The notes under the pieces are model-generated. The model was not told the DNA's origin. It ran no database searches and saw only the letters and a list, made by a program, of their open reading frames with translations. This document shows, in pieces, positions 15,950 to 23,079 of a DNA stretch of 26,458 bases. Numbering within the stretch: the stretch's first letter is position 1; each line of letters starts with the position of its first letter. The DNA is from an uncultured Clostridia bacterium (GTDB lineage Bacteria; Bacillota; Clostridia; UBA1381): assembly GCA_934476075.1 (NCBI GenBank), contig CAKSNH010000024.1, forward strand, positions 1 to 26,458, given 5' to 3'. The translations under genes and the position numbers were made by a program.

Positions 15950-15986
15950 GCCAAGGCTGCCCAATCGGGTATGTCTTGGCTTTTTT
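15950..15986 (+). terminator. Terminator of galE
   Basis: GCCAAG (15950-15955) pairs with CTTGGC (15975-15980), with an inner CCC/GGG pairing, followed by six T's at 15981-15986. Confidence 0.82.
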
Positions 15987-16036
15987 GTTTCCAAACATTT
16001 TCATAATAAACATCATTAAAAATCCGTGAAATTGTA

Positions 16037-16065
16037 TTGTAACCGACATATTAATATGATATAAT
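16037..16065 (+). promoter_or_regulatory. Promoter of the DUF624-mnmG operon
   Basis: TTGTAA (16037-16042) and TATAAT (16060-16065) are 17 bases apart, with an extended -10 TG at 16057-16058. The leader would be about 55 bases. Confidence 0.68.
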
Positions 16066-16126
16066 TTAAAATATGTGACTAAATTAAAACACTAAAATAT
16101 ATTTAAAATAAAAGGAGAGATTTTTT

Positions 16127-17020
16127 ATGGGTCTTTTTGGCGGAGGTTACGCAAAACCCGGACCGGGCGTCGATAAAAACGCACCTAAAAAGAAAGGTAT
16201 TTTTCTGTATATCGAAATATTTATCCGAAAGTTCTGGAAGATAATCCAAACAAATTTACTGTACTTTCTGACAAGTATTCCTATCATAGCGATTTACTAT
16301 ATAATTGCACCCGTTACAGAGGAATTTATAGTCGGACTTTTACCTGCCGATGCGGTGACAAGCGAGGTTATACAGTCGGCACAGATGGGTTTTCGTTCGC
16401 TTTTTGCGATAGGACTTTTCACACTGTGGGGTTCGGGGCCGTCAACGGCGGCATATACGTTTATCATGCGTAATTTTGTGCGTGAACAACATTCATGGAT
16501 ATTCTCCGACTTTTTCTCAAATCTGCGTGAGAATTTCAAACAGGGCATTGTTGTTGCGATAATTGACGTTTTGGTGGTATTTCTTGCCACAACCGCACTT
16601 CCGTTCTATTTCTACAACTTCACCGCCACAAATTCCGCAATATGGCTCGTTGCGTGCTACGCAATCGGACTTGCTCTTTTGATATACACATTCATGCACT
16701 ATTATATCTACCAGATGATGATAACCTTTGAATGTAGCTTATCTCAGCTTTACAGAAATGCAATCATTATGGCATTTGCAAAACTGCCTATGAACATCGT
16801 GTTCACAATTCTTGCACTTGTGCTTTTGTTTATACCGTTTTTAAGTCCGATGTTTGCGGTGGTTGCGTCAGCGGTTATATGGGTAAGTTTTATTGCGTTC
16901 CCGATTATATTCTATACGTCGAGAGTAATTCAGAAGAATTTCCTTGACAATATGGAAAAAGACAGTGACGAAGAAGAAATAGAGGCAATTTGTTCTGACG
17001 AAGTGCCGAAAGACGAATAA
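16127..17020 (+). CDS. DUF624 (YesL-like) membrane protein
   Basis: A 297-residue integral membrane protein of unknown function. After a glycine-rich basic N-terminus come about six hydrophobic segments, at roughly 40-62, 90-112, 138-162, 166-188, 216-242 and 245-272. The family-like stretch GPSTAAYTFIMRNFVRE, followed by DFFSNLRENFKQG, matches the DUF624/YesL pattern. In some relatives DUF624 genes sit beside carbohydrate transporters, but no such genes are here. The C-terminal tail is acidic (DSDEEEIEAI). AAGGAG lies 9 bases before the ATG. It heads a four-gene plus-strand operon, 24 bases before mnmG. Confidence 0.75.
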   Translation: MGLFGGGYAKPGPGVDKNAPKKKGIFLYIEIFIRKFWKIIQTNLLYFLTSIPIIAIYYIIAPVTEEFIVGLLPADAVTSEVIQSAQMGFRSLFAIGLFTLWGSGPSTAAYTFIMRNFVREQHSWIFSDFFSNLRENFKQGIVVAIIDVLVVFLATTALPFYFYNFTATNSAIWLVACYAIGLALLIYTFMHYYIYQMMITFECSLSQLYRNAIIMAFAKLPMNIVFTILALVLLFIPFLSPMFAVVASAVIWVSFIAFPIIFYTSRVIQKNFLDNMEKDSDEEEIEAICSDEVPKDE

Positions 17021-17044
17021 TTTCAGAAAGTAGTGATATAAATT

Positions 17045-18919
17045 ATGTCAGCATATATAGCAGGTAATTATGATGTAGCCGTAATAGGCGGCGGTCATGC
17101 GGGAGTCGAGGCGGCATTGGCTGCGGCAAGACTTGGCTGTAAAACGATAATGTTTACGATAAGCCTTGACGCTGTCGGCAATCTTCCATGCAATCCCAGC
17201 ATAGGCGGTACTGCAAAAGGACATTTGGTGCGTGAGCTTGACGCATTGGGCGGACAGATGGGCAAATCCGCCGATGCAACATTGATACAGTCGAAAATGT
17301 TAAATCGGGGCAAAGGTCCGGCGGTACATTCGCTCCGAGCACAGATTGACCGCAAACGCTATCATATGGAAATAAAGAAACAGCTTGAATATCAGAAAAA
17401 TCTTGATATAAAGCAAGGCGAAGTAGTCGAAATTTTAAAAGACGACAACGGTGCAGTGTGCGGAGTTATCACAAATATGGGTACGCAGTACACCGCAAAA
17501 ACCGTTATTGTTGCAACGGGAACATATCTACGGGGCAAAATCATGGTCGGCGAATACGAGCGTGAGAGCGGTCCGGACGGTATGTTCCCGGCAAAACAGC
17601 TGTCGCAGAGCCTGAAAGATATAGGTGTGGAGCTAAGACGTTTCAAGACAGGTACTCCCGCCCGTATTCATGCGGACAGTCTTGATTTTTCAAAAATGGG
17701 TGAGGAAAACGGCGATGATAAGATTGTTCCGTTTTCGTTTGAGGACGCAGACAAAAAACTTGAAAACAAGGCTTGCTGCTGGCTTACCTACACAAATGAG
17801 CGTACTCACAAACTGATTTTAGATAACCTTGACAAAACCCCGACATACAGCGGACGTGTTGAGGGTGTCGGAGCGAGATATTGTCCGTCAATCGAAGATA
17901 AGGTTGTGCGTTTTGAGGGGAAACCACGTCATCAGCTTTTCATCGAGCCTATGGGTCTTGACACAAAGGAAATGTATGCACAGGGCATAAGCACAGGCTT
18001 GCCGGAAAATTTGCAGATTGAGATGCTCCGCACGATAGACGGTCTGGAACACGTTGAGATTATGCGTCCGGCATACGCAATCGAATATGACTGCTGCGAC
18101 CCTACCCAATTATACGGCAGTCTGGAATTCAAGAAAATACCGGGACTTTTCGGTGCGGGACAGTTCAACGGCACAAGCGGATATGAGGAGGCGGCGGCAC
18201 AAGGCTTGGTTGCCGGTATAAATGCGGCATTAAAGGTGCAGAATAAGTCTGCCGTAATACTTGACCGTTCACAAGGCTATATCGGAACATTGATTGACGA
18301 TTTGGTGACAAAAGGCACTAACGAGCCGTACAGAATGATGACCTCACGTTCCGAGTACCGTCTGCTTTTAAGACAGGACAATGCAGATGAACGCTTGACT
18401 CCGATAGGCTATGAAGTGGGACTTATCTCACAGGAGAGATATGACGCATTGCAGGAAAAACTAAGTCTTACAAAGGCGGAAATTGAAAGATTGTCAGCGG
18501 TTACGGTTTCGCCGAAGGTGGCAAATCCTATTCTTGAAACATATGGCAGTACACCGCTTAAAACCGGTATTCATCTTGACGAATTGTTACGCCGTCCGGA
18601 ACTTGATTATGAAAAGATTGCACCGTTCGACCCCGACCGTCCGGAGCTGTCCGACGAGGTTAAGGAGCAAGTTGAAATACGAATTAAATACAAGGGTTAT
18701 ATCGACAGACAGCTTTCACAGGTAAATCAGTTTAAGAAACTTGAAAATAAACTTCTGCCCGAAAATACCGATTATTCGGATATACACGGTCTGCGTCTTG
18801 AAGCAAGACAAAAGCTGAATAAAATTCAGCCGAAATCACTCGGACAAGCGTCGAGAATATCGGGTGTATCACCTGCCGATGTATCCGTACTTATCGTGTG
18901 GCTTGAAAGCAGAAAATAA
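17045..18919 (+). CDS. mnmG: MnmG (GidA), tRNA wobble-uridine modification enzyme
   Basis: With MnmE it installs the carboxymethylaminomethyl (or aminomethyl) group on U34 of certain tRNAs, using FAD, NADH and methylene-tetrahydrofolate. It begins with the FAD-binding GGGHAG (15-20). The family signature LPCNPSIGGTAKGHLVRE follows, then GTGTYLRG-type strand TGTYLRG, and the C-terminal helical MnmE-binding domain ending SRISGVSPADVSVLIVW. Length 624 is normal. The ribosome binding site is weak (AGTAGTGAT about 6 bases before ATG), suggesting coupling to the upstream gene. MnmE and RsmG genes, its frequent neighbours, are not in the window. Confidence 0.96.
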   Translation: MSAYIAGNYDVAVIGGGHAGVEAALAAARLGCKTIMFTISLDAVGNLPCNPSIGGTAKGHLVRELDALGGQMGKSADATLIQSKMLNRGKGPAVHSLRAQIDRKRYHMEIKKQLEYQKNLDIKQGEVVEILKDDNGAVCGVITNMGTQYTAKTVIVATGTYLRGKIMVGEYERESGPDGMFPAKQLSQSLKDIGVELRRFKTGTPARIHADSLDFSKMGEENGDDKIVPFSFEDADKKLENKACCWLTYTNERTHKLILDNLDKTPTYSGRVEGVGARYCPSIEDKVVRFEGKPRHQLFIEPMGLDTKEMYAQGISTGLPENLQIEMLRTIDGLEHVEIMRPAYAIEYDCCDPTQLYGSLEFKKIPGLFGAGQFNGTSGYEEAAAQGLVAGINAALKVQNKSAVILDRSQGYIGTLIDDLVTKGTNEPYRMMTSRSEYRLLLRQDNADERLTPIGYEVGLISQERYDALQEKLSLTKAEIERLSAVTVSPKVANPILETYGSTPLKTGIHLDELLRRPELDYEKIAPFDPDRPELSDEVKEQVEIRIKYKGYIDRQLSQVNQFKKLENKLLPENTDYSDIHGLRLEARQKLNKIQPKSLGQASRISGVSPADVSVLIVWLESRK

Positions 18920-18939
18920 GATTTGAAAGGGTGAACCCA

Positions 18940-20121
18940 TTGAAACGATTCGGCAAATATTCTTCTTTCGTTATTGCTGTGTTTTTGTTCTGCGTGGGAC
19001 TTATAGCGGTGTATAAATCATTTGATAATATAAACAATATCAAAAACTTTCTTGCCTCATTGGTAAAGGTTTTGCACCCGTTTATTATCGGATTTATCAT
19101 AGCGTATGTTTTAAACCGCCCCGTAAACTTTATACAAGGTCGGCTTGACAAATGCAATAACGAATTTATCAAAAATCACAAAAAAAATATATCTATATTT
19201 TCAATATACATTATATCGATTATCGTGATTATAGCGGTACTTGTGGCGATACTTCCGCTTTTGTGCCGAAATATAATAGAACTGTGTTACAGTATGCCGA
19301 CATACATCAACAGCCTTATAAGCTATGTCGAGTCGATAAGCTTTGACGGTATGCCGTCTGTTGATTTGGACAAAATTCTGTCCATAGCAAAAATCGATTC
19401 GTTCTTCGATAACCTTGATTTATCGGTAATATCAAAATATACACAGGGTGTTTTCGGTATAACTTCAAATGTGATAAATATATTTATAGGTATAATCATA
19501 TCAATATATATGCTGCTTGATAAGGATAAAATACTCCGTTTTGTCAATCAGGTAGTGAACACTTATGTAAACAAAAAAGTGGCGCGCAAGATGCGTATAA
19601 TCGCAAGGGGACTTAACAAAAACTTTTCAAAATTTATTTCAAGTCAGCTTGCCGATGCGGTTGTAGTATCAATATTTGCATCTATTGTGTTATCGATTAT
19701 GCGTATAAGATACGGCTTGTTTTTGGGAATAATGCTTGGCGTGTTCAACCTTATCCCATACTTCGGCTCGATATTTGCCTGTGTGATAGCGGTTGTTATC
19801 ACGATATTTACGGGCGGTGTTCCAAAAGCAATATGGACAGCCGTTGCACTGCTTATCGTACAGCAGATTGACGGTAACATTATCGGCCCTAAGATTATGG
19901 GCAAGTCGCTGAAAGTAAGTCCGCTGCTTGTAATCTTTGCGGTAACGTTCGGCGGAGGACTTTTCGGTATTGTCGGAATGTTAATCTCTGTGCCTATTGT
20001 AGCGTTTATATCCACCGAAATATGCGACTCAATCGAAGTCCATGAACGCAGAAAACGTCGTATAGAGAGCAGGGCGGCAAGGATAAAGGCTGAAAAATCC
20101 AATACGGAGAATGAGGTGTAG
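18940..20121 (+). CDS. AI-2E/PerM family membrane protein
   Basis: An integral membrane protein of about 393 residues. It has an N-terminal pair of hydrophobic segments (about 7-28 and 40-60), a soluble amphipathic middle, and a C-terminal bundle of helices. The C-terminal pattern LGVFNLIPYFGSIFA followed by QQIDGNIIGPKIMG is the PerM/YtvI-type signature. Known family members include exporters, proposed autoinducer-2 transporters and sporulation protein YtvI; the substrate here is unknown. A GTG at 18931 lies directly in the ribosome binding site (AAAGGGTG). The in-frame TTG at 18940, six bases after GGTG, is preferred. It lies 20 bases after mnmG and 3 before the flavoprotein. The C-terminal tail is basic. 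Confidence 0.85.
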   Translation: MKRFGKYSSFVIAVFLFCVGLIAVYKSFDNINNIKNFLASLVKVLHPFIIGFIIAYVLNRPVNFIQGRLDKCNNEFIKNHKKNISIFSIYIISIIVIIAVLVAILPLLCRNIIELCYSMPTYINSLISYVESISFDGMPSVDLDKILSIAKIDSFFDNLDLSVISKYTQGVFGITSNVINIFIGIIISIYMLLDKDKILRFVNQVVNTYVNKKVARKMRIIARGLNKNFSKFISSQLADAVVVSIFASIVLSIMRIRYGLFLGIMLGVFNLIPYFGSIFACVIAVVITIFTGGVPKAIWTAVALLIVQQIDGNIIGPKIMGKSLKVSPLLVIFAVTFGGGLFGIVGMLISVPIVAFISTEICDSIEVHERRKRRIESRAARIKAEKSNTENEV

Positions 20122-20124
20122 TCT

Positions 20125-21348
20125 ATGAAAATTGCGGTAATCGGAGGCGGTGCGGCAGGGCTTATGAGTGCGGTTATTGCGGCATCATACAATGCCGATG
20201 TCACTATTCTCGAACGCACCGACCGTGTCGGCAAAAAGATACTTGCCACGGGCAACGGACGCTGCAACATGACCAATATATATGCTGACGTCAACAATTA
20301 TCATGGTGCAAACCCGAAATTTGTCATGAGTGCACTGAATAATTTTAACGTATCGTCAACCATGGATTTTTTCTCGGAGCTTGGCATACTTTGCAAAACC
20401 GAGGACGGCGGAAAAGTATATCCGTACAGCAATCAGGCGTCATCGGTGCTTGATGTGCTCCGCATGAAGCTTGAAAGTCTTGGGGTTAATATCATAACAG
20501 GTTTTGACGTTATGGATATTATCCCGAAAAATAATGAATTTACACTAAAATCATACACAGGCGAAACGGTAAAAGCCGACAGAGTAATTGTCGCAACGGG
20601 CGGAAAAGCCTCACCAAATCTCGGTTCAAACGGCAGCGGCTATGACTTATTAAAAAAACTCGGTCATACGGTGACAGACCTGTTCCCCGCTTTGGTACAG
20701 GTTAAAACCGACACTGAATATGTAAAAAGTTTAAAGGGCACAAAATTTGACGGCAAAGCAACATTAAAGGACGGCAAAAAAACGCTCCAATCGGCAGAGG
20801 GCGAAATCCTGTTTACCGAATACGGATTGTCCGGACCTCCGCTGTTTGCACTTTCACGCAAAATCGCCGAGGCTGAACGCAAAAACAAAACCGTCACCGT
20901 TCTATTAGACATGATGAGCGAATATTCACGGGAGCAGGTTTATCAAATGCTTGCCGAACGCATTGCATACGGTTACAACAAAACGCTCGAAAACTTTTTC
21001 ATCGGTATGCTGAACAAACGGCTCGGACAGGTGCTTTTGAAATCGTGCGGTATCGCACCGCTTTCACGCAAATGTGCCACATTGTCGGAACAGGATATAA
21101 ACAATCTGACAGACAGAATAAAGGGCTGGGAATTTGTAACGCACGGCACTACATCGTGGAACAATGCACAGGTCACCGCCGGCGGAATTAACACAAAGGA
21201 GGTTTCGCCGCAGACTATGGAATCGAAGATAGTGAAAGGCTTGTACATAGTCGGTGAGCTTTTGGATATTGACGGCGACTGCGGCGGATTTAATCTGCAA
21301 TGGGCATGGTCAAGCGGATACACCGCCGGTATACACGCAAGTGAATAA
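20125..21348 (+). CDS. HI0933-family NAD(P)/FAD-dependent oxidoreductase (BaiN-like)
   Basis: A 407-residue flavoprotein. It has FAD-binding GGGAAG (7-12), followed by the HI0933 hallmark GKKILATGNGRCNMTN (about 36-51). The C-terminal FAD signature is GLYIVGELLDIDGDCGGFNLQWAWSSG. Family members include BaiN, a bile-acid reductase of gut Clostridia, but most have no proven substrate, so function is not assigned. GAGGTG in the end of the upstream gene lies 6 bases before the ATG and only 3 bases separate the genes, so translation is coupled. It ends the operon and is followed by a strong terminator. Confidence 0.88.
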   Translation: MKIAVIGGGAAGLMSAVIAASYNADVTILERTDRVGKKILATGNGRCNMTNIYADVNNYHGANPKFVMSALNNFNVSSTMDFFSELGILCKTEDGGKVYPYSNQASSVLDVLRMKLESLGVNIITGFDVMDIIPKNNEFTLKSYTGETVKADRVIVATGGKASPNLGSNGSGYDLLKKLGHTVTDLFPALVQVKTDTEYVKSLKGTKFDGKATLKDGKKTLQSAEGEILFTEYGLSGPPLFALSRKIAEAERKNKTVTVLLDMMSEYSREQVYQMLAERIAYGYNKTLENFFIGMLNKRLGQVLLKSCGIAPLSRKCATLSEQDINNLTDRIKGWEFVTHGTTSWNNAQVTAGGINTKEVSPQTMESKIVKGLYIVGELLDIDGDCGGFNLQWAWSSGYTAGIHASE

Positions 21349-21358
21349 AGATATGTTG

Positions 21359-21390
21359 AAAAGTATATCTCATGTGGGAGATATACTTTT
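21359..21390. terminator. Terminator after the flavoprotein gene
   Basis: A perfect 13-bp stem (21359-21371 with 21378-21390) has a 6-base loop, followed by T's to 21393. The A-run on the other side may let it serve the converging 70-residue gene weakly. Confidence 0.88.
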
Positions 21391-21401
21391 TTTGTGGGAA
21401 A

Positions 21402-21614
21402 TTATGATTTATCGCTTACGCAAACTTGCAAAGCGGCTCTGCTCCCTCTCTCGCTCACAAATGTAATATATTTATTATCATATGATTGTTTTACGGCAAA
21501 GTTATCTATACAATACTGAACTGCCAATGCTATTGCCAAAACTATCGCTATTGCAAGAACGGTAAAAATAAGCTTGTTAATAACATTATGTTTTTCATCG
21601 TTATATCTGTCCAT
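21402..21614 (-). CDS. Small single-span membrane protein, unknown function
   Basis: A 70-residue protein not recognised as any family. It has a short charged N-terminus (MDRYNDEKHNV), one hydrophobic helix (about 15-37, rich in A, I, L and V), then an extracytoplasmic-type polar tail of about 33 residues with a single late cysteine. I accept it as real because an excellent ribosome binding site (AGAGGTGAT) lies 7 bases before its ATG. It is divergent from spoIIR, with 102 bases between the two starts; that gap contains a perfect 12-bp palindrome (21651-21662). A sporulation link is possible from position only. Confidence 0.68.
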   Translation of the reverse strand: MDRYNDEKHNVINKLIFTVLAIAIVLAIALAVQYCIDNFAVKQSYDNKYITFVSERGSRAALQVCVSDKS

Positions 21615-21716
21615 ATAAAATCACCTCTTGATAATATTTTTTTCAATTTGCATAAATTTATGTATATCATTCATGTTTGGGGTTAATAATCTGAATATGA
21701 AAGGATTGTGGTACAT

Positions 21717-22319
21717 ATGAAAAAAGTATTATTTGCTCTTATATTCGGATTGGTTTTATCTGTTTTGTTCACAGTGCAGTCGGACAGTATTCACGCTGAT
21801 TTGTCGGATAACTTAATCCGTCTGCACATAATTGCAAACAGTGACAGCGAAACTGACCAAGCCGTAAAATTAAAAGTCCGTGACCGGATTTTATCGGAAA
21901 TGTCGGTGTATTTCAAAGACGCAAAGGACGCCGGTGAGTGCAGGAAAATTATTAATGACAATATGGATATGGTGGTTTGGTATGCAAACGATGAACTTAA
22001 AAAGAATGGGTTTGACTATACCGCCGACGCTTATTACGGACGTTTTGAGTTCCCGACAAAGGTGTATGCAAATGTCACATTGCCGAAAGGCGAGTATGAG
22101 GCGGTGAGAGTGGTGCTCGGCAAAGGCGAGGGACACAACTGGTGGTGCGTGATGTTTCCGCCGCTATGCTTTACCAATGAAACAAAGGGTGAACTTGACA
22201 GCGAAAACAAGGAATTTTTAAAGGAAAATTTAAACGGCGAAAGCTATGACATAATAACCAACAACGGAAATTTGGACGTCAAAATTAAATTCAAATTATT
22301 GGAATTGATTACAAATTAG
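21717..22319 (+). CDS. spoIIR: Stage II sporulation protein R (SpoIIR)
   Basis: Signal protein made in the forespore and secreted toward the mother cell, where it triggers SpoIIGA to process pro-sigma-E. An N-terminal hydrophobic export segment (KKVLFALIFGLVLSVLFTV) precedes the conserved body, which starts LIRLHIIANSDSETDQ. The central signature is YGRFEFPTKVY, then VVLGKGEGHNWWCVMFPPLC. About 200 residues, normal for the family. The in-frame GTG at 21708 is too close to the ribosome binding site (AAAGGA, 21700-21705), so the ATG at 21717 is chosen. This gene is good evidence that the organism forms endospores. A sigma-F promoter would be expected; only a poor match (GTATA at 21662, GGTTAATAAT at 21681) is visible. 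Confidence 0.94.
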   Translation: MKKVLFALIFGLVLSVLFTVQSDSIHADLSDNLIRLHIIANSDSETDQAVKLKVRDRILSEMSVYFKDAKDAGECRKIINDNMDMVVWYANDELKKNGFDYTADAYYGRFEFPTKVYANVTLPKGEYEAVRVVLGKGEGHNWWCVMFPPLCFTNETKGELDSENKEFLKENLNGESYDIITNNGNLDVKIKFKLLELITN

Positions 22320-22424
22320 CGTGGCAAAACATTCTCCGATTTGTAGTATTGGCTGATTTTGAGCCAAAAAAGTTATAGTAATATAATAAAATTATACAAA
22401 TATAACTTATTTGTAAAAAAAGTA

Positions 22425-22453
22425 TTGACAAATAAAAATAGTAAAGATATAAT
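22425..22453 (+). promoter_or_regulatory. Consensus promoter of the PII-amt unit
   Basis: A perfect TTGACA (22425-22430) and a perfect TATAAT (22448-22453) are separated by 17 bases. Transcription would start near 22460, directly before a perfect 14-bp palindrome (TTAATAGCTATTAA, 22464-22477) that could be an operator or an RNA hairpin. Confidence 0.85.
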
Positions 22454-22485
22454 AAGTGTAAAGTTAATAGCTATTAAAAAACAAA

Positions 22486-22521
22486 TTAAAATTGAATTAA
22501 GTAAATAACACAATGACGTGT
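22486..22521 (+). promoter_or_regulatory. Candidate ANTAR-type antiterminator hairpin pair
   Basis: Hairpin 2 is ACAC-AATGAC-GTGT (22508-22521): a 6-base loop with A at position 1 and G at position 4, the published rule for ANTAR-protein targets. Hairpin 1 is TTAA-AATTGAA-TTAA (22486-22500), a 7-base loop that only nearly fits. Hairpin 2 occupies the 5' arm of the terminator that follows, so the two are mutually exclusive. The stems are only 4 bp, so this is tentative. Confidence 0.35.
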
Positions 22522-22558
22522 AAACAATCTGTATTGGATTGTCTGCACGTCATTTTTT
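22512..22558 (+). terminator. Leader terminator (attenuator) upstream of the PII gene
   Basis: AATGACGTG (22512-22520) pairs with CACGTCATT (22546-22554). An inner ACAATC/GATTGT stem (22524-22529 with 22537-22542) lies inside, and T's run to 22558. It lies between the promoter and the PII start, so default termination in the leader is expected. Confidence 0.85.
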
Positions 22559-22599
22559 GTTTAACCTTAATTATCATCAAATGAAAGGGGCGATTTACG

Positions 22600-22950
22600 A
22601 TGTCAGATATGACAAAGATTGAAATTATTACACGTCAAAGTAAGTTTGAGGAGCTTAAAACCGCTCTTAACGAAATCGGAATTAACGGTATGACAGTTTA
22701 TAATGTTCTTGGATACGGTGTCCAAAGAGGTCATAAACGTACATACAGAGGTGCGGAATACACAATCGACCTAATTCCTAAAATCAAAGTTGAGATGGTT
22801 GTATGCACAGTTCCTGTACAATCGGTCGTTGACACAGCTCTGAATGTTCTTCGCACAGGAGAATTTGGTGACGGTAAAATCTTTATTTCAAAGGTTGAGA
22901 AAGTTATTAAAGTAAGAACCGGAGAAGAAGATAAAGAAGCGTTACTTTAA
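22600..22950 (+). CDS. glnK: PII nitrogen regulatory protein (GlnB/GlnK family)
   Basis: A trimeric sensor of 2-oxoglutarate and ATP/ADP that in Amt-linked forms blocks the ammonium channel when nitrogen is plentiful. At 116 residues it is normal size. T-loop region QRGHKRTYRGAEY, with the tyrosine corresponding to E. coli Tyr51 at residue 54. B-loop TGEFGDGKIFI and C-terminal RTGEED are present. The glutamine that contacts 2-oxoglutarate is conserved (Q42). Whether the tyrosine is uridylylated in this organism is unknown. AAAGGGG lies 9 bases before the ATG. It is co-oriented with the amt gene, 129 bases downstream, which supports the GlnK assignment. Confidence 0.93.
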   Translation: MSDMTKIEIITRQSKFEELKTALNEIGINGMTVYNVLGYGVQRGHKRTYRGAEYTIDLIPKIKVEMVVCTVPVQSVVDTALNVLRTGEFGDGKIFISKVEKVIKVRTGEEDKEALL

Positions 22951-22968
22951 TCACCGCATTATCTCATT

Positions 22969-23013
22969 GTTTTTCACCTGCTGCCCGACAAAATACGGGT
23001 TTGGGTGAAAAAC
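22969..23013 (+). ncRNA. Intercistronic hairpin between PII and amt genes
   Basis: GTTTTTCACC (22969-22978) pairs with GGTGAAAAAC (23004-23013), and CCCG (22984-22987) pairs with CGGG (22996-22999) inside. No T-run follows, so this is not a normal terminator. It may set message stability or processing between the two genes. This is an RNA structure prediction, not a proven separate RNA. Confidence 0.5.
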
Positions 23014-23079
23014 AGTGAAATATTAATCGAAAACAAGATTATTTTTACTATAAATTTCTAATTGAAGGGAAGGTTTATT

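Noticed and set aside
21662..21690. Sigma-F promoter for spoIIR (GTATA and GGTTAATAAT)
   Set aside because: The spacing is 14 rather than about 16 and the -10 deviates at two conserved positions. It is expected from biology but not supported well enough to call.
23023..23054. Separate promoter for amt (TTAATC with TATAAA)
   Set aside because: The spacing of 20 bases and the poor -35 make it unconvincing; readthrough from the PII promoter is simpler.
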